This document shows positions 9,291-19,200 of a DNA stretch of 64,000 nt, piece by piece. Where the stretch lies: positions 1,240,001 through 1,304,000 of the forward strand of contig CP126125.1 of the NCBI GenBank assembly GCA_030123525.1. Direction: 5' to 3'. The DNA is from ELB16-189 sp018266435 (lineage in GTDB: Bacteria > Bacteroidota > Bacteroidia > Cytophagales > Cyclobacteriaceae). Made by a program: the position numbers and the translations under genes. Position 1 is the first letter of the stretch, and every line of letters starts with the position of its first letter. The notes beneath the pieces were generated by a model that had not been told where the DNA came from, did no database searches, and saw only the letters and a list, made by a program, of their open reading frames with translations.

Positions 9291-10565
9291 TTAATCAATC
9301 CAGTCGAAGCCTGTATACGGCCTCAACACTTCGGGTATTTTAATTCCTTTCTCTGTTTGATTATTTTCTAAAATCGCTGCCACTATACGCGGAAGAGCCA
9401 GTGCGCTTCCATTTAAAGTATGCAACAATTGTATCTTACCTTCTTTGTTTTTGTAGCGCAGCTTCAACCGGTTGGCCTGATAGGTTTCAAAGTTGCTTAC
9501 AGAACTTACTTCAAGCCAGCGTTGCTGAGCTGCCGAAAAAACTTCCATGTCATAGGTCATGGCCGAGTTGAACCCCATATCACCTCCACACAGCAAAAGC
9601 TTGCGATAAGGTAATTGCAGTTTTTCCAACAGCCCTTGCACATGCCCGCACATTTCATCAAGTACCTGATACGAATTTTCCGGTTTTGTTACCTGTACAA
9701 TTTCAACTTTATCAAATTGATGCAGGCGATTCAATCCACGCACGTGGGCACCCCAACTTCCGGCTTCTCTTCTAAAGCAGGGCGTGTATCCGGCATTTTT
9801 AATGGGTAGGTTTTCTTCGGGCACAATTACATCGCGGTACAAATTGGTGATGGGTACCTCAGCGGTGGGAATCAAATACAACCCGTCTTCGTTGATAAAA
9901 TACATTTGCCCCTCTTTATCAGGAAGCTGCCCGGTGCCATACCCACTCGCTTCATTGATTACAATAGGAGGCTGAATTTCGGTATAGCCGGCTTTATCTG
10001 ATTCATTTAAAAAGAAATTGATCAGCGCCCGCTGCAACTTTGCTCCCTTTCCTTTGTAAACCGGAAATCCTGCACCTGAAATTTTTACGCCTAAATCAAA
10101 ATCAATGATGTCATATTTTTTGATTAGCTCCCAATGTGGTAACGCACCATTATGAAGTGTTGGGATCGCCCCGTGTATATAAACCTCTTTATTGTCTTCG
10201 GCACCTCTGCCTGCAGGTACATGAGTATGAGGTACATTTGGAATTTTGTACAACAGGTGTTGAAGTTGTTTTTCAACATCAGCTAATCCTTCTTCCTTTT
10301 TTTTAAGTAACTCTTTATCGGTTGCTAATTGTGACTTGAGTTGATTGGCGTCTTCAATTTTTCCGGTTTTCATCAACTCACCAATTTTTTTTGAGTTGGT
10401 ATTGGAATTGGCCCGCAGGTCATCAGCTGATTGTTGGGTTTCTCTCCTGATTTTATCGAGTTCAATAACCTGCTGAACCAGCACGTCTGCTTCTTTAAAA
10501 TGACGCTTGGCTAACCCCTCTAACACACGATTGGGTTGCTCACGCATGACTTGTACTTGTAACAT
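9291..10565 (-). CDS. serS: Serine--tRNA ligase
   Basis: Class II aminoacyl-tRNA synthetase charging tRNA-Ser, 424 residues from the chosen start. MLQVQVMREQPNRVLEGLAKR matches the usual SerS N-terminus. An in-frame ATG 96 bp upstream would add a 32-residue stretch with no family resemblance, so I reject it. The N-terminal antiparallel coiled-coil arm is clear (about residues 30-105), followed by the catalytic domain with TAEVPITNLYRD (motif 2 region), the CFRREAGSWGAHVRGLNRLHQF segment, and motif 3 toward the end (LNGSALALPRIVAAILENNQ). Divergent from rho. The partner-switching phosphatase follows directly on the same strand. Confidence 0.97.
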   Translation of the reverse strand: MLQVQVMREQPNRVLEGLAKRHFKEADVLVQQVIELDKIRRETQQSADDLRANSNTNSKKIGELMKTGKIEDANQLKSQLATDKELLKKKEEGLADVEKQLQHLLYKIPNVPHTHVPAGRGAEDNKEVYIHGAIPTLHNGALPHWELIKKYDIIDFDLGVKISGAGFPVYKGKGAKLQRALINFFLNESDKAGYTEIQPPIVINEASGYGTGQLPDKEGQMYFINEDGLYLIPTAEVPITNLYRDVIVPEENLPIKNAGYTPCFRREAGSWGAHVRGLNRLHQFDKVEIVQVTKPENSYQVLDEMCGHVQGLLEKLQLPYRKLLLCGGDMGFNSAMTYDMEVFSAAQQRWLEVSSVSNFETYQANRLKLRYKNKEGKIQLLHTLNGSALALPRIVAAILENNQTEKGIKIPEVLRPYTGFDWID

Positions 10566-10582
10566 AATCTGATTTAAGCCGT

Positions 10583-10590
10583 CAAAATTA
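10583..10590 (-). promoter_or_regulatory. Candidate -7 promoter element for serS
   Basis: Minus-strand sequence TAATTTTG matches TAnnTTTG exactly and lies 18 bp ahead of the chosen serS ATG, predicting a very short leader. No clear -33 element is visible. Its position also supports the shorter serS start over the upstream ATG at 10661. Confidence 0.4.
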
Positions 10591-10779
10591 CCAATAATTA
10601 TTTGCCGTTTGTTGCATCGTAATCGATTTTGCTCTATACTTGCATCATCATACAAGGCCAATTCGGGCCGCTGACGATATAACCCAGTTGATTTTATTAG
10701 TATTTGATCTTAGTTTCTTTTGTGCTTCTTGTTTTTTAATGCCCTTAATTAATTCAAAAATTTTCAACCCACCTTTTTG

Positions 10780-12330
10780 ATGTACACCATCGATGAACTC
10801 AACCTTAAGCTTTTGAGCGAGCTGAAGGAAATAGCCGAAGGCATGAATGTAAAAAATGCCAAAAAGCTCAGCAAAGAAGAATTGGTTTATAAAATTCTCG
10901 ATCAGCAAGCGGTTTCGGGAAACCCGGTGCCCAAGCCTGAAAACGCTGAGCGTAAAATACGCCCACGCAGGCGAGAAAATGTGGCCCCTGTTTCAGCCGC
11001 AGCTTCAAACGCAGCCAAAGAGTTGACCAGCGAAGAATTACTTCAAAGTCTGGATATTGAACTGAATCAACGAGTAACGCGCTTTGATGACAACCAGGAG
11101 CAAACAACAAAGCCCGCTGAAGTAATTGAAAAACAAAATCATCCGACCGAAACTAAAAATCAACAGCAGCCGCAAAACCAACAGCCGCCTCGTAAAGAAA
11201 ATAACGTGCGCGATTTTGATGGCGTAGTGAGCAACGAAGGGGTATTAGAAATCATGCAAGACGGATACGGATTTCTCCGCTCGTCAGACTACAACTACCT
11301 CGCCAGCCCGGATGATATTTATGTGTCGCCTTCTCAAATTAAATTGTTTGGACTGAAAGTGGGTGATACCATAAAAGGTCAGATCCGCCCACCCAAAGAG
11401 GGCGAAAAATATTTTGCATTACTGAAAGTCGACAGCATCAATGGTAAAACCACAGAAGAAATTCGCGATCGTGTAGCTTTTGAATACCTGACTCCGCTCT
11501 TCCCGGAACAAAAACTAAAACTCAGTACAACTCCCGATAATTTTTCCACCCGCATACTCGATTTATTTTCTCCGATAGGAAAAGGTCAGCGCGGGATGAT
11601 CGTGGCTCAACCCAAAACCGGCAAAACTGTTTTGCTGAAAAACATTGCCAATGCCATAGCCGAAAATCACCCGGAAGTATATTTGATCGTGTTGCTGATA
11701 GATGAACGCCCCGAAGAGGTAACAGATATGGCGCGAAGTGTGAAGGCGGAGGTAGTTGCTTCTACATTTGATGAGCAGGCCGAGCGTCACGTAAAAGTGG
11801 CGAGCATCGTACTCGAGAAAGCAAAACGTATGACAGAGTGCGGCCATGATGTAGTAATCTTACTCGACTCCATCACCCGGTTAGCCCGCGCCTACAACAC
11901 GGTGGTTCCGTCATCAGGAAAAATTCTTTCCGGTGGTGTTGATGCCAACGCTTTGCATAAACCCAAACGATTCTTTGGAGCCGCACGCAAAATTGAAAAT
12001 GGCGGATCGCTCACCATCATTGCCACAGCCTTAATTGACACGGGCTCAAAAATGGATGAGGTGATCTTTGAAGAATTTAAAGGAACCGGCAATATGGAAT
12101 TGCAACTCGATCGTAAACTTTCTAATCGCAGAGTTTACCCTGCCATTGATGTACCAGCATCAGGCACCAGGCGTGAAGACTTGCTGATGAAGGAAGAAGA
12201 GTTGCAACGCGTTTGGATTTTACGCAAATTTATGGCTGATATGAATTCTATTGAGGCGATGGAGTTCCTCCTCTCTAAAATGAAAGGAACACGTAACAAC
12301 GAAGAGTTTTTGATTTCAATGAACGGATAA
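10780..12330 (+). CDS. rho: Transcription termination factor Rho
   Basis: Hexameric RNA-dependent ATPase/helicase that ends transcription, 516 residues. The N-terminal Rho-N helical domain is followed by a low-complexity, Gln/Asn/Pro/Glu-rich stretch (about residues 80-145), then the cold-shock-like RNA-binding domain (GVLEIMQDGYGFLRS), and the RecA-like motor with Walker A region QPKTGKTVLLK, Walker B VVILLDSITRLARAYN, and the Q/R loop region through KRFFGAARKIENGGSLT. The low-complexity insert is typical of Bacteroidota Rho. A TTG three bases upstream (10777) is less likely than this ATG. It is followed by a strong intrinsic terminator. Confidence 0.97.
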   Translation: MYTIDELNLKLLSELKEIAEGMNVKNAKKLSKEELVYKILDQQAVSGNPVPKPENAERKIRPRRRENVAPVSAAASNAAKELTSEELLQSLDIELNQRVTRFDDNQEQTTKPAEVIEKQNHPTETKNQQQPQNQQPPRKENNVRDFDGVVSNEGVLEIMQDGYGFLRSSDYNYLASPDDIYVSPSQIKLFGLKVGDTIKGQIRPPKEGEKYFALLKVDSINGKTTEEIRDRVAFEYLTPLFPEQKLKLSTTPDNFSTRILDLFSPIGKGQRGMIVAQPKTGKTVLLKNIANAIAENHPEVYLIVLLIDERPEEVTDMARSVKAEVVASTFDEQAERHVKVASIVLEKAKRMTECGHDVVILLDSITRLARAYNTVVPSSGKILSGGVDANALHKPKRFFGAARKIENGGSLTIIATALIDTGSKMDEVIFEEFKGTGNMELQLDRKLSNRRVYPAIDVPASGTRREDLLMKEEELQRVWILRKFMADMNSIEAMEFLLSKMKGTRNNEEFLISMNG

Positions 12331-12359
12331 ATTAAATTATCCGACTGTTAATAATTCAA

Positions 12360-12392
12360 TTAGCCAATGAGAGATCATTGGCTAACTTTTTA
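12360..12392 (+). terminator. Intrinsic terminator after rho
   Basis: A perfect 11-bp stem: left arm TTAGCCAATGA at 12360-12370, loop GAGA, right arm TCATTGGCTAA at 12375-12385, followed by CTTTTTAT. It starts 30 bp after the rho stop and ends about 30 bp before the coaX start, so it should separate the two genes. The clearest terminator in the window. Confidence 0.9.
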
Positions 12393-12422
12393 TATCATTT
12401 TGTGAACCGTTAAGTTAAAAAA

Positions 12423-13187
12423 ATGCTCCTCGCAATAGATATTGGCAACAGTGATGTAACGCTGGGTATTTACACAGATAACAACTGGAAACACATCTGG
12501 CGTATTACATCCAAACCAGATCACCCCGAGCTTTTTTTCGCGGTAAAAATTCGCGATTATTTTTTTGAGGCTCAACTTAAAACCAATCCGGACAAAATCG
12601 TATTAAGCAGTGTGGTGCCTTCATTGACCAATAAAATCAGAAACATAGCCGTAACACTGTTTGGACAGGAGCCGGTCATTCTCAGTCCCGCACTCTACAA
12701 TAAACTGCCGATGAAAATCCTTAACCCATACGAAATTGGTTCTGACTTGGTAGCTAATGCCGTAGCAGCTTACTTCAAGTACGGGCAAACTTGTATCGTA
12801 GTAGATTTTGGTACCGCACTCACATTTACTACTGTTTCAGGAGACGGAACGATTCTGGGTGTATCCATCGTACCCGGACTAAAAACTGCCATTCGGTCGC
12901 TCTCGCAAAACACGGCCAAGCTTTTTGATGTACCCCTCGAAATGCCCGACTCTGCGCTTGGCCGCAATACTGTTTCCGCCATTCAGTCAGGCATTATTTT
13001 GGGTTATGAGGGACTGGTAAAAAATATCGTCACTAAAATTCGCGAAGAACAGAAAGAACCTTGCCCCGCTATAGCCACCGGTGGCCTTGCCTTTGTTATT
13101 ACTTCACTAAAAGATTTTTTTTATGCCTTCGAGCCCACCCTCACGCTGGATGGATTGAGGATGGTGGCCGAAAAATGTGATGCTTGA
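12423..13187 (+). CDS. coaX: Type III pantothenate kinase
   Basis: First step of coenzyme A synthesis (pantothenate to 4'-phosphopantothenate), 254 residues. The ASKHA-fold motifs are present: AIDIGNSDVTLGIY at the N-terminus (phosphate 1), GSDLVANAVAAYF, VVDFGTALTFTTV with the catalytic aspartate region, and ATGGLAFVI near the end (adenosine motif). CoaX enzymes are cytoplasmic, dimeric and need a monovalent cation. The gene is convergent with the large CHAT gene, 112 bp apart, and I see no clear terminator in that gap. Confidence 0.95.
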   Translation: MLLAIDIGNSDVTLGIYTDNNWKHIWRITSKPDHPELFFAVKIRDYFFEAQLKTNPDKIVLSSVVPSLTNKIRNIAVTLFGQEPVILSPALYNKLPMKILNPYEIGSDLVANAVAAYFKYGQTCIVVDFGTALTFTTVSGDGTILGVSIVPGLKTAIRSLSQNTAKLFDVPLEMPDSALGRNTVSAIQSGIILGYEGLVKNIVTKIREEQKEPCPAIATGGLAFVITSLKDFFYAFEPTLTLDGLRMVAEKCDA

Positions 13188-13299
13188 GTTTATCCATGAC
13201 GGACCTATTACACGACTCCCAACTGAACCTCTTTAGTTTATAATAGTATTCGAAGAGAATGACCTAAGCTAAAAATGGTCTTGGCCTGTTCGCTCCGTA

Positions 13300-16200
13300 C
13301 TATTCACCCATCATTACAAAAGCCCCCCAATAATAAGGGTTTGCGTATTTTTTTTTGAGTGTTAATTGTGCGTGTTTAAATGCCTCGGATTTTGTTTTGC
13401 CGGATGTCCAGTTTTTATAAAACGCAGCCATGAGTTCTTGTGTTGCGGCATCATCTACTTTCCACAAACTCATGAGGATGGATTTTGCCCCGGCTGTTTG
13501 AAAGGCTCGTTGCAGTCCGTAAACGCCTTCGCCATTTTGCACTTCGCCTTTGCCGGTTTCGCAAGCACTTAGTATCACTAACTCAGTATTGTCAAGATTG
13601 AGGTTGGCTGCTTCGTAGGCTGTTAGTACTCCGTTATCTTCACCTACGCTGATCTTGTCAACCAAATAATTGGAAGCTCCTGACAGCAGCAAGCCTGCCC
13701 GCAACATTGGGTCAGTAGCCGTTTGGTCTTGGTCATCAGTGAAGTAACCATGCGTAGCTATGTGCAAAAGCCCGGGTTGACGTACTGACTTAAGAGCCTC
13801 TTCGGTTGCTTCTTCGAGAATGAGTTGTTTCACGTGCCATTGATGCGACACAAGGATGCTGCTCACCGTACTGATTTCTTCTTTTGTACCGGGCAGTTCG
13901 GCAATTCCACTTCGGTCTTCATCCGATAGTTTTGAAAAATCAAGTTCTCGTTGCTTGGAAATTTTTTGTTTAACCTTTTCTTTACCCAGAAAATATTTAG
14001 GAAAGCCGATAAGGTTGGCTGTGGTTTTAGTAAAGGCATTTTTTTTATTTTTCAGGTAAAGCAAATCTTTGGTGTTGGGCACAAATGTGATGTTCTTCTC
14101 TTCTACCAAATAATTACCACTTACTGATTTTAGTGTGTTGAGGTTAATAGAGTTATAAACACCATCGGCAGAAACATAAATGTGCTTTTTGTTTTTAATA
14201 AAGACATCAATTGGTGACCAATAATTGATATATGAAAGGGTATCATCCAATTGTGAAGTAATTGCATTTTTATAATACCTGTAGGCCCGGCCTTCTAACA
14301 GGTTGCCGTTGGGCAACACGGCCATTTGCGGACCGGTTTTGGTTTCATGTGTGAGGATCAGAGCCACATAAAAAACACTGTCTGTGGGGTGCAGGGTGTG
14401 GTGGCGCACGCGCACGATTTCAACAGCCGCTTCATTAGGCAAGAGTTGTTTTTGCACTTCGCGCCAGTTAGTTTCTTTACCTTTGTCTTTCTCCAGATCT
14501 TCGGCAGAAATGGCAAGCTCTTTTTCAGATGCACTTACTATTTTCTCTAACGAATCAACTGTTGATTTTTGTTTTTTCTGTTCTTCCGGTGCTTGCGCAT
14601 AAAGTTGTGCCAATTCATTGCGTTGTTTTAACCATCGGTAATATATGTTTACCATTATGGAGTCTCCGCTGGAGAGAATACGTTTTTTAATTTTATTTGA
14701 GGTGCTGAGCAAGATGCCTTTGGTGGCCAATTGCAGGTTATAAAAATCCTGAAGAATGGCCGGGTTGGTTACGGCATGTTGTGTGGCAAAAGACTGGAAG
14801 TACTCCAGAAAAAACTTATTTGCTTTCCAGTATTGCGCCTTTTGATTATCGCTGAGAAAATAAAAATTGCGGATGATGTACGCCTTGCGGTTATTGGCAG
14901 AGGTTTTAAAAAGCCGTTCAGCCTGATCCGGCCTACCGGTTGCGGTATAGAGTTTTGCTTGATTCAAGCGAATATAGTCCATCCCCTCGGTATCGGTTGT
15001 TTGGGTACTTACGTTCCAGGCTTCATTAAACAGTTGTTCCGCTGCTGCAAATTCTTTTCTTTCCATGTGTGCTACCCCCAGGTTTTGCAGGTACGTTGCA
15101 TACGTGCTTTCTTTTATCCTGCCAGAAATTCTTTGTTGCTCTACACAAAACTGAAAATGTTTTAGGGCTTCGTCATAATTTTTATTTTTTATGGCTGCCC
15201 TTCCTACCTCGGTGTGGGCCTTTAATACTAGCCAGTTTGTGGGGGCATATAGATCTTCGGCTATGGCCAATGCTTTATGGGCGTAAAAAGAAGTAGAATC
15301 AAAATTGCCGATGCCATAATACAAGCCTGATTTACTTAATAAATTTTGGGCATAGCGCCCTTCAATGCCCCAATGTTTGGCTATCAGTGGTAAGACAGTG
15401 TTTACTTGTTGCAGGGCTGCATTGTATTGACCAAAGCGTTCGTAAAATTTTTCAAGTTGCTCGATTGCCGCAATGTAGCTACCAAAACGGTTGTCGCTGT
15501 TCTTTTTATGAATACTCACGGACTCGAGTAAAAGCAACTCGGCATCTTTGAATTTTTCGTTGCTGCTTTTTGCTTTGGATAAGCTCACAAGAAAATTGGC
15601 ATAGTCTGAAGTTTCCTTTCCTAAATAGTTTTTAGCCAGCCTCACGCTTTCTTCCAAGTAAGTTTCTGCTAGGGTGAAGTTGCCAATGTCAAGATAAAAA
15701 TTGCCTACTGTTTTTAGCCGCCAGGCATAGTTCAGTTGCTTGTGGCCATATACCTGCACGGTAAGTTGCAGGGCTTCGGTATAAATTTTTTCGGCCTGCG
15801 CCTCATGCCCCATGTTGTAATGGATATCGGCTATGTAATCCATCGCGTTAACGTAATCGGCCGAACGTTTTCCTTTCAATGACTCAATCAATACCAAAAA
15901 CGTTTGATAATGCTCTAATGCTTTTTTGTAATTGTTTGATTCGTTGTATAGATGGGCCAGGCCAAGAATGGAATATGCATATTTTAAATTATTTACACCC
16001 CGGATTTTTTTAATTATTTCTACAGCTTCTTTGTATAGCTTTTCAGCTTCTGAGAATTTACTTCGTTCCCTCAAAGCAAAGGCCACATTTTCGAGCGCAT
16101 CAAGTGTGGTTATATTTTCATTTCCCAAAAAATGACGGGCAGCATTCAGGCTTTGGTAGGCATACTCTTCTGCTTTGTCATAGTTCAAAAGTTTGTTGTG

Positions 16201-19200
16201 GGTACGACTCAAGTTGCTCAGTTGCGTTATATAATTTGTCGGATTATAGGTTTTCAGACTATCGGCTAAGGGCAATGTTGTTTCATACACCTGTATGGCT
16301 TCTTTGTATTTACTTTGACTGTAAAGAATATCGCCCAGCAACTGCTGGTTTTCAAGGTATTTTTCTGAGTAGCCTTCTCGTGCCAGAAGTAAAGATGAAT
16401 TTTGTTCTACAATTTTTTTTGCTTCTTCATAACGAGAATTATTTCTGTAAAACTCTGCCAATGAATAGAGCATGGCCCGGTGTTTGGCGTCAAGACCTAA
16501 CTGTTTAGATAGCTCTACGGCTCTAAGCAAATACTCTTCGGCTAAAGGAATATCTTTTTTGTCAAGCAATGGCAAGACTATACTCAATGCCTGAAGAACA
16601 TTTACATAGCTGGCTGTGTTAAGTTTGTTGGCATTTTCTAAAATGAGTTTAGATTGCATCCACAATTCTTTTGCTTTGACATTGTCATAGTTTTGGTAGT
16701 ATGTTTCAGCCAGCCCGTTAAGTGCATTTGCGTGGTAGGAAGTGTTGCCCAGTCGCAATGACCTGATCGTTTCATTCATTTCTTCAAAAATCAAGCGTGC
16801 ACTATCGGGCAGGCTAAGATTAAGGTAACTGTTGCCAATCAGTGCCAAATTTTCCAGGTAGTCAATGGCAAACCGATCGGTTTGTTTATTTAATATCTCA
16901 TTGGCTTTCTTTGCCCACTTAATAGCGCTTCTTCGGTTATACTGATTTTTGTAAATACTTGCTATTTTTCCATACGCGAGGCCGCAGTAGTAGTCGCCCG
17001 AGAGATTGACCGAATCAGCGTAGTCAATCAATGATTGGTAAGCACGAATACCTTTGTCGGACTGCCCCATTTGGTCAGCATAAAGGTTGGCTAATTTCAA
17101 TTTTAATGTCAGTGTATTTTTGGCAATTGCTTGTGTGGAGTATTGCCGGCTATGCAAAATGGAAGTCAAATAATTTTCTGCTTCTTCGTACCGGTTGGAA
17201 TACAAGAGGATGTCGGCAATAATTTCTTGATGCCGGGTTTGCTTGGAGTCAGAAAACCTGGCAATTTTTTTGTCTAACGAATGCAGCAAGGTAAGCGCTT
17301 CGTCTATGTGGTTCATCTGTGAATTGATGACAGCTATGTTATTGATTGCATCGAGGTAATCAAGAACCGTGTCGCCTTGTTGTTTTTTTATTTTTGAGGC
17401 GTAAGTGTTGTACAAGTCTATGGCTTGTGCATGATTACCTTCGCTTGATGCCAAATAAGCATTCCAATAAAGCATCCGGGTTTTCTTGTCGGCTGCATTT
17501 CCAAAATCCCGTTTGCGCACATGATTAAGTTTGGCCAGGTACTGGCGTGCTTTTTTGTGTTGGCCCTGGTCAGCCAAGAGCTTTACACTGTCTTCTACAT
17601 TATCAAATGTTTCTTGGTTGCCATCGAGGTAATATATGTAATGGGGTTTGGAATTATAAAAATTCCACTTTCCGTTTTCATGGCCGTTGAGGTAGTCACC
17701 TTCTGATTCTTTTTTCCCGGTAAGGGAGTCATAGAAAACCCAATGGCCATGCCGGTTGCCTAAGTGCATATTGCCCGTGCCTTTCAACTGACCGTTTCTA
17801 TAATAGAATTTGCGATATCCTTCGTGCTTGTTGTTGGCGGCTAATCCTTCTGCACGCTTCACTCCGTTTTCATAATAACTCTCATACAAACCTTGCCATA
17901 AGCCATTATGGTTATACTCCCTTGATTCCAACTGGCCGTTAGCATGATAGTAAAGCCATTCTCCTTCGGGCTGGCCGTTTACTTTTATTCCTTTTACTTT
18001 TATTTTTCCGTTTGGGTGAAATAATTCATACTGTCCGTTCTCTTTTCCATCGGTATAATTTTTTTTCTCATGTATGGTTCCATCCGGAAAATAATTGACC
18101 GTGGGGCCTTCCAGGATTTTGAGTTTTAATGTTTCTTCGGTTTCTATACTGCCATTATTTCGATAGTATTTCCATACTCCGTTTTTTTTATTATCGATGT
18201 ATTTTCCGATGGAAGAAATCTTGCCGTTGTCGAAATAATAAACCCACTCTCCGTCCAGGCTATCGGCAATGTAGTGACCGCGTTTTTCAAGTTGTTCGTT
18301 TTCATAGTATCGTTCTAGCAAGCCTTGCCACAAATCGTTTTGACAGGTGCCCTTTACCTTTAGTTTTCCGCTGGGGAAAAACTCGGTGTAAGAGCCTTCG
18401 AGCTTATCGTGTTTTCGATAGGCTGTAAATTTTAATCTTCCATTTTCATAATAGTATTTCCACGTGCCGGTTCGTAAGCCATCTTCGTCATAACTACCCG
18501 TGTGGCTTAAATTTCCGTTGCTGAAGTAATTAACCCAGGTGCCTGTTTTTTTATCGAGTCGGTAATTGCCTTTGCTTTCTACTTGCCCGTTGTCAAAATA
18601 AGTTTCGATAAGACCATCGTTTTTTCCATCTTTAAAATGTTCATGGCTTTTCAATTTTTCATTCTCATAGTATTCATCCCACCAACCTTCGGTAACATTT
18701 AGTTTCTTGTAGCCTTTGCGCATTACTTTGCCTGACGGATAAAATACTTGTACCAGCCCGTTTACTTGATTGGCTTGAAATTCTATCTCTACTTCTTTGA
18801 CTCCTTGCTCATTATATTCTACCACTTTACCCTCGCGCTTATTGTCTTTATACCACGAGATGGCCTGTATGGCTCCGTTGTTCCAATAAGACGTCCACTT
18901 TCCTTCCATGCTATCGGTTTTAAATGTTCCCTCAGAAATTAAATTTCCACTGGGGTCGTATTGCCGGTATGGTCCGTCTTTTTTTCCTTGGCTCATCAAC
19001 ATGTGTTGTTGGATTTTTCCATTTTCAAAAAAATAGCGGACCTCCCCATCGGCTACATCGGGCAAGAGGCTTATCAAATGACCCTCCCATTGCTTGAACC
19101 CACTTCGGTAAAAATCTCTCACTTTGCCGATTGGTTTGCCGGCTTCAAATTTTACAAGCCGGTAGTAAAAGGCAGAGTCGGGGTCTTGTACTTCTTTTTT

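Noticed and set aside
10566..10661. Upstream in-frame ATG extending SerS by 32 residues
   Set aside because: The added residues do not resemble any SerS N-terminus, while MLQVQVMRE at 10565 does. A -7 promoter element also lies between the two starts.
10648..10908. Minus-strand 86-codon frame between serS and rho
   Set aside because: It overlaps the start of rho and would occupy the divergent promoter region. No protein-like features.
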